64,000 bases of DNA from Xestospongia muta (taxonomy: Eukaryota > Porifera > Demospongiae > Haplosclerida > Petrosiidae), in assembly GCA_963693285.1 (NCBI GenBank), contig OY848924.1, forward strand, positions 4,915,214 to 4,979,213, read 5' to 3'. The position numbers were made by a program, and so were the translations under genes. Of the stretch, positions 25,250 to 36,589 are shown one piece after another (position 1 is the first letter of the stretch; every line of letters starts with the position of its first letter). The notes under the pieces were generated by a model that worked only from the letters and a program-made list of their open reading frames with translations, was not told the DNA's origin and did not search any database.

Positions 25250-25355
25250 AAATTAACTGTGAAAATTGGTTAAATAAGCTTATGTAAAGAGTTTAGTAAG
25301 TTTATCTGGTAAACTCTTTAGATCAGCTTATTTAACCAGTTTTCACAGTTATTTT
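25250..25355. other. Orientation-switch junction: near-perfect inverted repeat with 14-nt loop
   Basis: Forward monomers end here and inverted monomers begin. The left arm reads aaagagttta at 25286-25295 and the right arm reads its exact complement taaactcttt at 25310-25319. The bases between them (25296-25309) form a 14-nt loop, made of left-monomer phase about 27-39 plus one extra base. Pairing continues outward for about 39 bp per arm with only three mismatches (one at aaaattgg against aaaactgg, two at gcttatgt against gctgatct). It continues more weakly through the whole array. The loop falls inside a monomer, with the left arm broken near phase 39 and the right arm starting near phase 26. 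The junction therefore looks like an inversion or inverted-duplication breakpoint, not a designed spacer. The structure could extrude as a hairpin or cruciform. Confidence 0.93.
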
Positions 25356-27900
25356 GTGATCTTTTTTAACTTTCAAAAAGCTCTAAACTCTTTATTTTAG
25401 AGTTTTAACCTATTTAGACTACATTATTAGTATATTTAAAACATATAAACTTACTAAACTCTTTAGATCAGCTTATTTAACCAGTTTTAACAGTTAATTT
25501 CTAATCTTTTTTAACTTTCGAAACGCTCTAAACAACTTTATTTAGTCTTTTAATTTATTTAGACTACTTTATTAGTATATTTAAGACAGATAAACTTACT
25601 AAACTCTTTAGATCAGCTTATTTAACCAGTTTTCACAGTTAATTTCTAATCTTTTTTAACTTTCAAAAAGCTCTAAACTCTTTATTTTAGAGTTTTAACC
25701 TATTTAGACTACCTTATTAGTATATTTAAGACAGATAAACTTACTAAACTCTTTAGATCAGCTTATTTAACCAGTTTTAACAGTTAATTTCTAATCTTTT
25801 TTAACTTTCAAAAAGCTCTAAACACTTTATTTAGTCTTTTAACCTATTTAGACTACTTTATCAGTATATTTAAGACAGATAAATTTACTTAACTCTTTAG
25901 ATCAGCTTATTTAACCAGTTTTCACAGATAATTTCTAATCTTTTTTTACTTTCAAAACGCTCTAAACTCTTTTTTTTAGAGTTTTAACCTATTTAGACTA
26001 CTTTATTGGTATATTTAAGACAGATGAACTTACTAAACTCTTTAGATCAGCTATTTAACCAGATTTCACAGTTAATTTCTAATCTTTTTAACTTTCAAAA
26101 AGGTCTAAACTGTTTATTTTAGAGTTTTAACCTATTTAGACTACTTTATTAGTATATTTAAGACAGATAAACTTACTAAACTCTTTAGATCAGCTTATTT
26201 AACCAGTTTTTAAAGTTATTTGTAATCTTTTTTAACTTTCAAAAATCTTTAAACTCGTTATTGCAGAGTTTTAACCTATTTAGACTACTTTATTAGTATA
26301 TTTAAGACAGATAAACTTACTAAACTCTTTAGATCAGCTTATTTAACCAGTTTTCACAGTTAATTTCTAATCTTTTTTAACTTTCAAAAAGCTCTAAACT
26401 CTTTATTTTAGAGTTTTAACCTATTTAGACTACTTTATTAGTATATTTAAGACAGATAAACTTACTAAACTCTTTAGATCAGCTTATTTAACCAATTTTT
26501 CAGTTAATTCTAATCTTTTTAAACTTTCAAAATGCTATAAACTCTTTCTTTTAGTCTTTTAACCTATTTTAACTACCTTTTTAGTATATTTAAGACAGAT
26601 AAACTTACTAAACTCTTTAGATCAGCTTATTTAACCAGTTTTCACAGTTAATTTCTAATCTTTTTTAACTTTCAAAAAGCTCTAAACTCTTTATTTTAGC
26701 GTTATAACCAGTTAAGACTACTTTATTTGTATATTAAGAGAAATAAACTTACTAAACTCTTTAGATCAGCTTATTTAACCAGGTTTAACACTTAATTTCT
26801 AATCTTTTTTAACTTTCAAATAGCTATAAACAATTTATTTTAGTCTTTAAACTAGTTTAACTACTTTATTAGTATATTTAAGACAGATAAATTTACTAAA
26901 CTCTTTAGATCAGCTTAGTTAACCAGTTTTCACAGTTAATTTCTAATCTTTTTTAACTTTCAAAAAGCTCTAAACTCTTTATTTTAGAGTTTTGACCTAT
27001 TTAGACTACTTTATTAGTATATTTAAAAGAGATAAAGTCACTAAACTCTTTAGATCAGCTTATTTAACTAGTTTTCACAGTTAATTTCTAATCTTTTTTA
27101 ACTTTCAAAAAGCTCTAAACTCTATATTTTAGAGTTTTAACCTATTTAGACTACTTTATTAGTATATTTAAAACAAATAAACTTACTAAACTCTTTAGAT
27201 CAGCTTATTTAACGAGTTTTCACAGTTATTTTTCTAATCTTTTTTAACTTTCAAAAAGCTCTAAACACGTTATTATCGTCTTTTAACCTATTTAGACTAC
27301 TTTATTAGTATATTTAAAACAGATAAACTTACTAAACTCTTTAGATCAGCTTATTTAACCAGTTTTCACAGTTAATTTCTAATCTTTTTTAACTTTCAAA
27401 AAGCTCTAAACTCTTTATTTTAGAGTTTTGACCTATTTAGACTACTTTATTAGTATATTTAAAAGAGATAAATTTACTAAACTCATTAGATTAGCTTATT
27501 TAACCAGTTTTCACAGTTGATTTCTAATCTTTTTCAACTTTCAAAAAGCTCTAAACTCTCTATTTTAGAGTTTTAACCTATTTAGACTACTTTATTAGTA
27601 TATTTGCACAGACAAACTTACTAAACTCTTTAGATCAGCTTATTTAACCAGTTTTCACAGTTAATTTCTAATCTTTTTTAACTTTCAAATAGCTCTAAAC
27701 TCTTTATTTTAGAGTTTTAACCTATTTAGACTACTTTATTAATATATTTAAGACAGATAAACTTACTAAACTCTTTAGATCAACTTATTTAACCAGTTTT
27801 CACTGTTAATTTCCAATCTATTTAACTTTCAAAAAGCTCTAAACACATTATTTCAGTCTTTTATCCTATTTAGACTACTTTATTAGGATATTTAAGACAG
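25310..27900 (-). repeat. Degenerate inverted monomers next to the junction
   Basis: The first roughly 18 right-arm monomers carry many private changes not repeated elsewhere in the window. Examples are gttattttgtgatc near 25348, ctcgttattgcagag near 26255, gcgttataaccagttaag near 26700, tagtctttaaactagttt near 26845, and atttgcacagacaaac near 27604. Monomer lengths also vary by a few bases. From about 28 kb on, monomers become more uniform and are arranged in copied blocks. The zone looks like an older or less homogenised part of the array. Confidence 0.7.
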
Positions 27901-28089
27901 ATAAACTTACTAAACTCTTTAGATCAGCTTATTTAACCAGTTTTCACAGTTAATTTCTAATCTTTTTTAACTTTCAAAAGCTCTAAACTCTTTATTTTAG
28001 AGTTTTAACCTATTTAGACTACTTTATTAGTATATTTAAGACAGATAAACTTACTAAACTCTTTAGATCAGCTTATTTAACCAGTATTC

Positions 28090-28668
28090 ACAGTTAATTT
28101 CTAATTTTTTTAACTTTCAAAAAGCTAAAAACTCTTTATTTTAGAGTTTTAACCTATTTAGACTACTTTAGTAGTATATTTAAAACAGATAAACTTACTA
28201 AACTCTTTAGATCAGCTTATTTAACCAGTTTTCACAGTTAATTTCTAATCTTTTTTAACTTTCAAAAAGCTCTAAACACTTTATTTTACTCTTTTAACCT
28301 ATTTAGACTACTTTATTAGTATATTTAAGACAGATAAACTTACTAAACACTTTAGATCAGCTTATTTAACCAGTTTTCACAGTTAATTTCTAATCTTTTT
28401 TAACTTTCAAAAAGCTCTAAACACTTTATTTTAGAGTTTTAACCTATTTAGACTACTTTATTAGTATATTTAAGAGAGATAAACTTGCTAAACTCTTTAG
28501 ATCAGCTTATTTAACCAGTTTTCACAGTTAATTTCTAATCTTTTTTAACTTTCAAACCACTCTAAACACTTTATTTTAGAGTTTTAACCTATTTAGACTA
28601 CTTTATTAGTATATTTAAGAGAGATAAACTTACTAAACTCTTTAGATCAGCTTATTTATCCAGTTTTC
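28090..28668 (-). repeat. 4-monomer tandem duplication, unit 1 (579 bp)
   Basis: This four-monomer block is followed directly by a second copy 579 bp away. Markers are actaaacactttag (28342/28921), ctttcaaaccactc (about 28552/29131) and cttatttatccag (28651/29230). The copies are almost identical, so the duplication is recent relative to the divergence between neighbouring monomers. Confidence 0.88.
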
Positions 28669-29247
28669 ACAGTTAATTTCTAATTTTTTTAACTTTCAAA
28701 AAGCTAAAAACTCTTTATTTTAGAGTTTTAACCTATTTAGACTACTTTAGTAGTATATTTAAAACAGATAAACTTACTAAACTCTTTAGATCAGCTTATT
28801 TAACCAGTTTTCACAGTTAATTTCTAATCTTTTTTAACTTTCAAAAAGCTCTAAACACTTTATTTTACTCTTTTAACCTATTTAGACTACTTTATTAGTA
28901 TATTTAAGACAGATAAACTTACTAAACACTTTAGATCAGCTTATTTAACCAGTTTTCACAGTTAATTTCTAATCTTTTTTAACTTTCAAAAAGCTCTAAA
29001 CACTTTATTTTAGAGTTTTAACCTATTTAGACTACTTTATTAGTATATTTAAGAGAGATAAACTTGCTAAACTCTTTAGATCAGCTTATTTAACCAGTTT
29101 TCACAGTTAATTTCTAATCTTTTTTAACTTTCAAACCACTCTAAACACTTTATTTTAGAGTTTTAACCTATTTAGACTACTTTATTAGTATATTTAAGAG
29201 AGATAAACTTACTAAACTCTTTAGATCAGCTTATTTATCCAGTTTTC
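28669..29247 (-). repeat. 4-monomer tandem duplication, unit 2 (579 bp)
   Basis: This is the second copy of the preceding four-monomer unit, with the same order of private variants. It is the shortest clear higher-order tandem in the right arm and is bounded on its right by a return to consensus-like monomers (ctaatattttttaac). Confidence 0.88.
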
Positions 29248-29959
29248 ACAGTTAATTTCTAATATTTTTTAACTTTCAAAAAGCTCTAAACTCTTTATTT
29301 TCGAGTTTTAACCTATTTAGACTACTTTATTAGTATATTTAAGACAGATAAACTTACTAAATTCTTTAGATCAGCTTATTTAACCAGTTTTCACAGTTAA
29401 TTTCTAATCTTTTTTAACTTTCAAAAAGCTCTAAACACTTTATTTTAGTCTTTTAACCTATTTAGACTACTTTATTAGTATATTTAAAACAGATAAACCT
29501 ACTCAACTCTTTAGATCAGCTTATTTAACCAGTTTTCACAGTTAATTTCTAATCTTTTTTAACTTTCAAAAAGCTCTGAACTCTATTTTAGAGTTTTAAC
29601 CTATTTAGACTACTTTATTAGTATATTTAAGAGAGATAAACTTACTAAACTCTTGAGATCAGCTTATTTAACCAGTTTTCACAGTTAATTTCTAATCTTT
29701 TTAACTTTGAAAAAGCTCTAAACTCATTATTTTAGTCTTTTAACCTTTTAGACTACTTTATTAGTATATTTAAGACAGATAAACTTACTAAACTCTTTAG
29801 ATCAGCTTATTTAACCAGTTTTCACAGTTAATTTCTAATCTTTTTTAACTTTCAAAAAGCTCTAAACTCTTTATTTTAGAGTTTTAACCTATTTAGACTA
29901 CTTTATTAGTATATTTAAGACAGATAAACTTACTAAACTCTTTAGATCAGCTTATTTAA

Positions 29960-30104
29960 CCAGTTTTCACAGTTAATTTCTAATCTTTTTTAACTTTCAA
30001 AAAGCTCTAAACTCTTTATTTTAGAGTTTTAACCTATTTAGACTACTTTATTAGTATATTTAAGACAGATAAACTTACTAAACTCTTTAGATCAGCTTAT
30101 TTAA
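29960..30104 (-). repeat. Reference monomer, inverted orientation (145 bp)
   Basis: This is one complete consensus-like monomer of the right arm, from the ccagttttcacag start to the last base before the next ccagttttcacag. Its length is exactly 145 bp, as in the left arm. Reverse-complemented, it matches the left-arm consensus along its whole length, including both copies of the internal 12-mer. It shows that the two arms are the same satellite family rather than two families placed side by side. Confidence 0.95.
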
Positions 30105-30599
30105 CCAGTTTTCACAGTTAATTTCTAATCTTTTTTAACTTTCCAAAAGCTCTAAACTCTTTATTTTAGTGTTTTAAGATATTTAGATTACTTTATTAGT
30201 ATATTTAAGAGAGATAAACTTACTAAACTCTTTAGATCAGCTTATTTAACCAGTTTTCACAGTTAATTTCTAATCTTTTTTAACTTTCAAAAAGCTCTAA
30301 ACTCTTTATTTTAGAGTTTTAACCTATTTAGAATACTTTATTAGTATATTTAAGACAGATAAACTTACTAAACTCTTTAGATTAGCTTATTTAACCAGTT
30401 TTCACAGTTAATTTCTAATCTTTTTAACTTTCAAAAAGCTCTAAACTCTTTATTTTAGAGTTTTAACCTATTTAGACTACTTTATTACTATATTTAAGAC
30501 AGATAAACTTACTAAACTCTTTAGATCAGCTTATTTAACCAGTTTTCACAGTTAATTTCTAATCTTTTTTAACTTTCAAAAAGCTCTAAACTCTTTATT

Positions 30600-33500
30600 T
30601 TAGAGTTATAACCTATTTAGAATACTTTATTAGTATATTTAAGACAGATAAACTTACTAAACTCTTTAGATCAGCTTATTTAACCAGTTTTCACAGTTAA
30701 TTTCTAATCTTTTTTAATTTTCAAAAAACTCTAAACTCTTTATTTTAGAGTTTTAACCTATTTAGACTACTTTATTAGTATATTTAAGACAGATAAACTT
30801 ACTAAACTCTTTTTAGATCAGCTTACTTAACCAGTTTTCACAGTTAATTTCTAATTTTTTTAACTTTCAAAAAGCTCTAAACACTTTATTTTAGTCTTTT
30901 AACATGTTTAGACTACTTTATTAGTATATTTAAGACAGATAAACTTACTAAACTGTTTAGATCAGCTTATTTAACCAGTTTTCAGAGTTAATTTCTAATC
31001 TTTTTTAACTTTCAAAAAGCTCTAAACACTTTATTTTAGAGTTTTAACCTATTTAGACTACTTTATTAGTATGTTTAAGAGAGATAAACTTCCTAAACTC
31101 TTTAGATCAGCTTATTTAACCAGTTTTCACAGTTAATTTCTAATCTTTTTTAACTTTCAAAAAGCTCTAAACACTTTATTTTAGAGTTTTAACCTATTTA
31201 GACTACTTTATTAGTATATTTAAGAGAGATAAACTTAGTAAACTCTTTAGATCAGCTTATTTAACCAGTTCTCACAGTTAATTTCTAATCTTTTTTAACT
31301 TTCAAAAAGCTCTAAACTCTTTATTTTAGAGTTTTAAGCTATTTAGACTACTTTATTAGTATATTTAAGACAGATAAACTTACTAAACTCTTTAGATCAG
31401 CTTATTTAACCAGTTTTCACAGTTAATTTCTAATCTTTTTAACTTTCAAAAAGCTCTAAACACTTTATTTTAGAGTTTTAACCTATTTAGACTACTTTAT
31501 TAGTATATTTAAGACAGATAAACTTACTAAACTCTTTAGATGAGCTTATTTAATCTTTTTCCACAGTTAATTTCTAATCTTTTTAACTTTCAAAAGCTCT
31601 AAACTCTTTATTTTAGTCTTTTAACCTATTTAGACTACTTTATTAGTATATTTAAGACAGATAAACTTACTAAACTCTTTAGATCAGCTTATTTAACCAG
31701 TTTTCACAGTTAATTTCTAATCTTTTTTAACTTTGAAGAAGCTCTAAACACTTTATTTTAGAGTTTTAAACTATTTAGACTACTTTATTAGTATATTTAA
31801 GAGAGATAAACTTACTAAACTCTTTAGATCAGCTTATTTAACCAGTTTTCACAGTTAATTTCTAATCTTTTTTAACTTTCAAAAAGCTCTAAACTCTTTA
31901 TTTTACTCTTTTAACATATTTAGATTTTATTATTAGTATATTTAAGACAGATAAACTTACTAAACTCTTTAGATCAGCTTATTTAACCAGTTTTCACAGA
32001 TAATTTCTAATCTTTTTAACTTTCAAAAAGCTCTAAACTCTTTATTTTAGTCTTTTAAGCTATTTAGACTACTTTATTAGTATATTTAAGGCAGATAAAC
32101 TTACTAAACTCTTTAGATCAGCTTATTTAACCAGTTTTCACAGTTAATTTCTAATCTTTTTTAACTTTCAAAAAGCTCTAAAATCTTTATTTTAGAGTTT
32201 TAACCTATTTAGACTACTTTATTAGTATATTTAAAACAGATAAAATTACTAAACTCTTTAGATCAGCTTATTTAACCATTTTTCGCAGTTAATTTCTAAT
32301 CTTTTTTAACTTTCAAAAAGCTCTAAACTCTTTATTTTAGAGTTTTAACCTATTTAGACTACTTTATTAGCATATTTAAGACAGATAAACTTACTAAACT
32401 CTTTAGATCAGCTTATTTAACCAGTTTTCACAGTTAATTTCTAATCTTTTTAACTTTCAAAAAGCTCTAAACTCTTTATTTTAGTCTTTTAAGCTATTTA
32501 GACTACTTTATTAGTATATTTAAGGCAGATAAACTTACTAAACTCTTTAGATCAGCTTATTTAACCAGTTTTCACAGTTAATTTCTAATCTTTTTTAACT
32601 TTCAAAAACCTCTAAAATCTTTATTTTAGTCTTTTAATCTATTTAGACTACTTTATTAGTATATTTAAGACAGATAAACTTACTAAACTCTTTAGATCAG
32701 CTTATTTAACCAGTTTTCACAGTTAATTTCTAATCTTTTTTAACTTTCAAAAAGCTCTAAACTCTTTATTTTAGAGTTTTAACCTATTTAGAATACTTTA
32801 TTTGTATATTTAAGACAGATAAACTTACTAAACTCTTTAGATCAGCTTATTTAACCAGTTTTCACAGTTAATTTCTAATCTTTTTTAACTTTCAAAAAGC
32901 TCTAAACTCTTTATTTTAGAGTTTTAACCTATTTAGACTACTTTATTACTATATTTAAGACAGATAAACTTACTAAACTCTTTAGATCAGCTTATTTAAC
33001 CAGTTTTCACAGTTAATTTCTAATCTTTTTTAACTTTCAAAAAGCTCTAAACTCTTTATTTTAGAGTTATAACCTATTTAGAATACTTTATTAGTATATT
33101 TAAGACAGATAAACTTACTAAACTCTTTAGATCAGCTTATTTAACCAGTTTTCACAGTTAATTTCTAATCTTTTTTAATTTTCAAAAAACTCTAAACTCT
33201 TTATTTTAGAGTTTTAACCTATTTAGACTACTTTATTAGTATATTTAAGACAGATAAACTTACTAAACTCTTTTTAGATCAGCTTATTTAACCAGTTTTC
33301 ACAGTTAATTTCTAATCTTTTTAACTTTCAAAAAGCTCTAAACACTTTATTTTAGAGTTTTAACCTATTTAGACTACTTTATTAGTATGTTTAAGAGAGA
33401 TAAACTTCCTAAACTCTTTAGATCAGCTTATTTAACCAGTTTTCACAGTTAATTTCTAATCTTTTTAAACTTTCAAAATGCTCTAAACACTTTATTTTAG

Positions 33501-35500
33501 AGTTTTAACCTATTTAGACTACTTTATTAGTATATTTAAGAGAGATAAACTTACTAAACTCTTTAGATCAGCTTATTTAACCAGTTCTCACAGTTAATTT
33601 CTAATCTTTTTTAACTTTCAAAAAGCTCTAAACTCTTTATTTTAGAGTTTTTACCTATTTAGACTACTTTATTAGTATATTTAAGACAGATAAACTTACT
33701 AAACTCTTTAGATCAACTTATTTAACCAGTTTTCACAGTTAATTTCTAATCTTTTTTAACTTTCAAAAAGCTCTAAACACTTTATTTTAGAGTTTTAACC
33801 TATTTAGACTACTTTATTAGTATATTTAAGACAGATAAACTTACTAAACTCTTTAGATGAGCATATTTAATCTTTTTCCACAGTTAATTTCTAATCTTTT
33901 TAACTTTCAAAAAGCTCTAAACTCTTTATTTTAGTCTTTTAACCTATTTAGACTACTTTATTAGTATATTTAAGACAGATAAACTTACTAAACTCTTTAG
34001 ATCAGCTTATTTAACCAGTTTTCACAGTTAATTTCTAATCTTTTTTAACTTTGAAGAAGCTCTAAACACTTTATTTTAGAGTTTTAAACTATTTAGACTA
34101 CTTTATTAGTATATTTAAGAGAGATAAACTTACTAAACTCTTTAGATCAGCTTATTTAACCAGTTTTCACAGTTAATTTCTAATCTTTTTTAACTTTCAA
34201 AAAGCTCTAAACTCTTTATTTTACTCTTTTAACATATTTAGATTATATTATTAGTATATTTAAGACAGATAAACTTACTAAACTCTTTAGATCAGCTTAT
34301 TTAACCAGTTTTCACAGATAATTTCTAATCTTTTTAACTTTCAAAAAGCTCTAAACTCTTTATTTTAGTCTTTTAAGCTATTTAGACTACTTTATTAGTA
34401 TATTTAAGGCAGATAAACTTACTAAACTCTTTAGATCAGCTTATTTAACCAGTTTTCACAGTTAATTTCTAATCTTTTTTAACTTTCAAAAAGCTCTAAA
34501 ATCTTTATTTTAGAGTTTTAACCTATTTAGACTACTTTATTAGTATATTTAAGACAGATAAACTTACTAAACTCTTTAGATCAGCTTATTTAACCAGTTT
34601 TCACAGTTAATTTCTAATCTTTTTTAATTTTCAAAAAACTCTAAACTCTTTATTTTAGAGTTTTAACCTATTTAGACTACTTTATTAGTATATTTAAGAC
34701 AGATAAACTTACTAAACTCTTTTTAGATCAGCTTATTTAACCAGTTTTCACAGTTAATTTCTAATTTTTTTAACTTTGAAAAAGCTCTAAACACTTTATT
34801 TTAGTCTTTTAACATGTTTAGACTACTTTATTAGTATATTTAAGACAGATAAACTTACTAAACTGTTTAGATCAGCTTATTTAACCAGTTTTCAGAGTTA
34901 ATTTCTAATCTCTTTTAACTTTCAAAAAGCTCTAAACACTTTATTTTAGAGTTTTAACCTATTTAGACTACTTTATTAGTATGTTTAAGAGAGATAAACT
35001 TCCTAAACTCTTTAGATCAGCTTATTTAACCAGTTTTCACAGTTAATTTCTAATCTTTTTTAACTTTCAAAAAGCTCTAAACACTTTATTTTAGAGTTTT
35101 AACCTATTTAGACTACTTTATTAGTATATTTAAGAGAGATAAACTTACTAAACTCTTTAGATCAGCTTATTTAACCAGTTCTCACAGTTAATTTCTAATC
35201 TTTTTTAACTTTCAAAAAGCTCTAAACTCTTTATTTTAGAGTTTTTACCTATTTAGACTACTTTATTAGTATATTTAAGACAGATAAACTTACTAAACTC
35301 TTTAGATCAGCTTATTTAACCAGTTTTCACAGTTAATTTCTAATCTTTTTTAACTTTCAAAAAGCTCTAAACACTTTATTTTAGAGTTTTAAGCTATTTA
35401 GACTACTTTATTAGTATATTTAAGACAGATAAACTTACTAAACTCTTTAGATGAGCTTATTTAATCTTTTTCCACAGTTAATTTCTAATCTTTTTAACTT
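30600..35500 (-). repeat. Threefold multi-monomer block with actctttttagatc marker
   Basis: Three copies of a block are recognised by a two-base T expansion (ttttagatca preceded by actct) at 30811, 33272 and 34721, by aacttcctaaactc at 31091, 33407 and 35001, and by gatgagc followed by taatctttttccac at 31541, 33858 and 35452. The offset between copies 1 and 2 is 2461 bp at the first marker but 2316-2317 bp at the other two. Copies 2 and 3 are 1449 then 1594 bp apart. The differences of about 145 bp show that copy 2 lost one monomer between the first and second marker. Confidence 0.82.
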
Positions 35501-36589
35501 TCAAAAAGCTCTAAACTCTTTATTTTAGTCTTTTAACCTATTTAGACTACTTTATTAGTATATTTAAGACAGATAAACTTACTAAACTCTTTAGATCAGC
35601 TTATTTAACCAGTTTTCACAGTTAATTTCTAATCTTTTTTAACTTTGAAGAAGCTCTAAACACTTTATTTTAGAGTTTTAAACTATTTAGACTACTTTAT
35701 TAGTATATTTAAGAGAGATAAACTTACTAAACTCTTTAGATCAGCTTATTTAACCAGTTTTCACAGTTAATTTCTAATCTTTTTTAACTTTCAAAAAGCT
35801 CTAAACTCTTTATTTTAGTCTTTTAACATATTTAGATTATATTATTAGTATATTTAAGACAGATAAACTTACTAAACTCTTTAGATCAGCTTATTTAACC
35901 AGTTTTCACAGATAATTTCTAATCTTTTTAACTTTCAAAAAGCTCTAAACTCTTTATTTTAGTCTTTTAAGCTATTTAGACTACTTTATTAGTATATTTA
36001 AGGCAGATAAACTTACTAAACTCTTTAGATCAGCTTATTTAACCAGTTTTCACAGTTAATTTCTAATCTTTTTTAACTTTCAAAAAGCTCTAAAATCTTT
36101 ATTTTAGAGTTTTAACCTATTTAGACTACTTTATTAGTATATTTAAAACAGATAAACTTACTAAACTCTTTAGATCAGCTTATTTAACCATTTTTCGCAG
36201 TTAATTTCTAATCTTTTTTAACTTTCAAAAAGCTCTAAACTCTTTATTTTAGAGTTTTAACCTATTTAGACTACTTTATTAGTATATTTAAGACAGATAA
36301 ACTTACTAAACTCTTTAGATCAGCTTATTTAACCAGTTTTCACAGTAAAGTTCTAATCTTTTTAACTTTCAAAAAGCTCTAAACTCTTTATTTTAGTCTT
36401 TTAAGCTATTTAGACTACTTTATTAGTATATTTAAGGCAGATAAACTTACTAAACTCTTTAGATCAGCTTATTTAACCAGTTTTCACAGTTAATTTCTAA
36501 TCTTTTTTAACTTTCAAAAAGCTCTAAAATCTTTATTTTAGAGTTTTAACCTATTTAGACTACTTTATTAGTATATTTAAAACAGATAA

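Larger units (their letters stand above)
1..25307 (+). repeat. 145-bp satellite array, left arm (forward orientation)
   Basis: This is an uninterrupted head-to-tail array of about 175 copies of a 145-bp AT-rich monomer. The spacing is read directly from the recurring start ttaaataagctgatc at 1, 146 and 291. Reading from phase 1, landmarks are aagctgatc (7-15), taaagagtttag (16-27), tactaataaagtagtc (49-64), ggttaaaact (71-80), the second taaagagtttag (87-98), agctttttgaaag (99-111) and aactgtgaaaactgg (131-145). Most monomers differ from the consensus by a few substitutions or 1-4 bp indels. Common variants are attaac/attaat/attaag at phase 128-133, and aaagag or aaagtg near phase 88-93. No open reading frame of note exists: 145 is not a multiple of 3 and TAA/TAG are frequent, so frames close quickly. 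There is no unique sequence, transposon or RNA gene in this stretch. It is tandem satellite DNA, presumably heterochromatic. The repeat call is certain; the chromosomal location is inference. Confidence 0.98.

Noticed and set aside
25250..25355. Transposon terminal inverted repeats or a hairpin terminator at the junction
   Set aside because: Both arms are ordinary satellite monomers continuing for tens of kilobases. There is no element between them, no target-site duplication and no gene to terminate.
25250..25355. Pure fold-back sequencing or assembly artefact
   Set aside because: The arms differ at many sites within the first 150 bp on each side, and their variant repertoires differ beyond that. 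A fold-back read would give identical arms. A false join of two separate arrays during assembly cannot be excluded from sequence alone.
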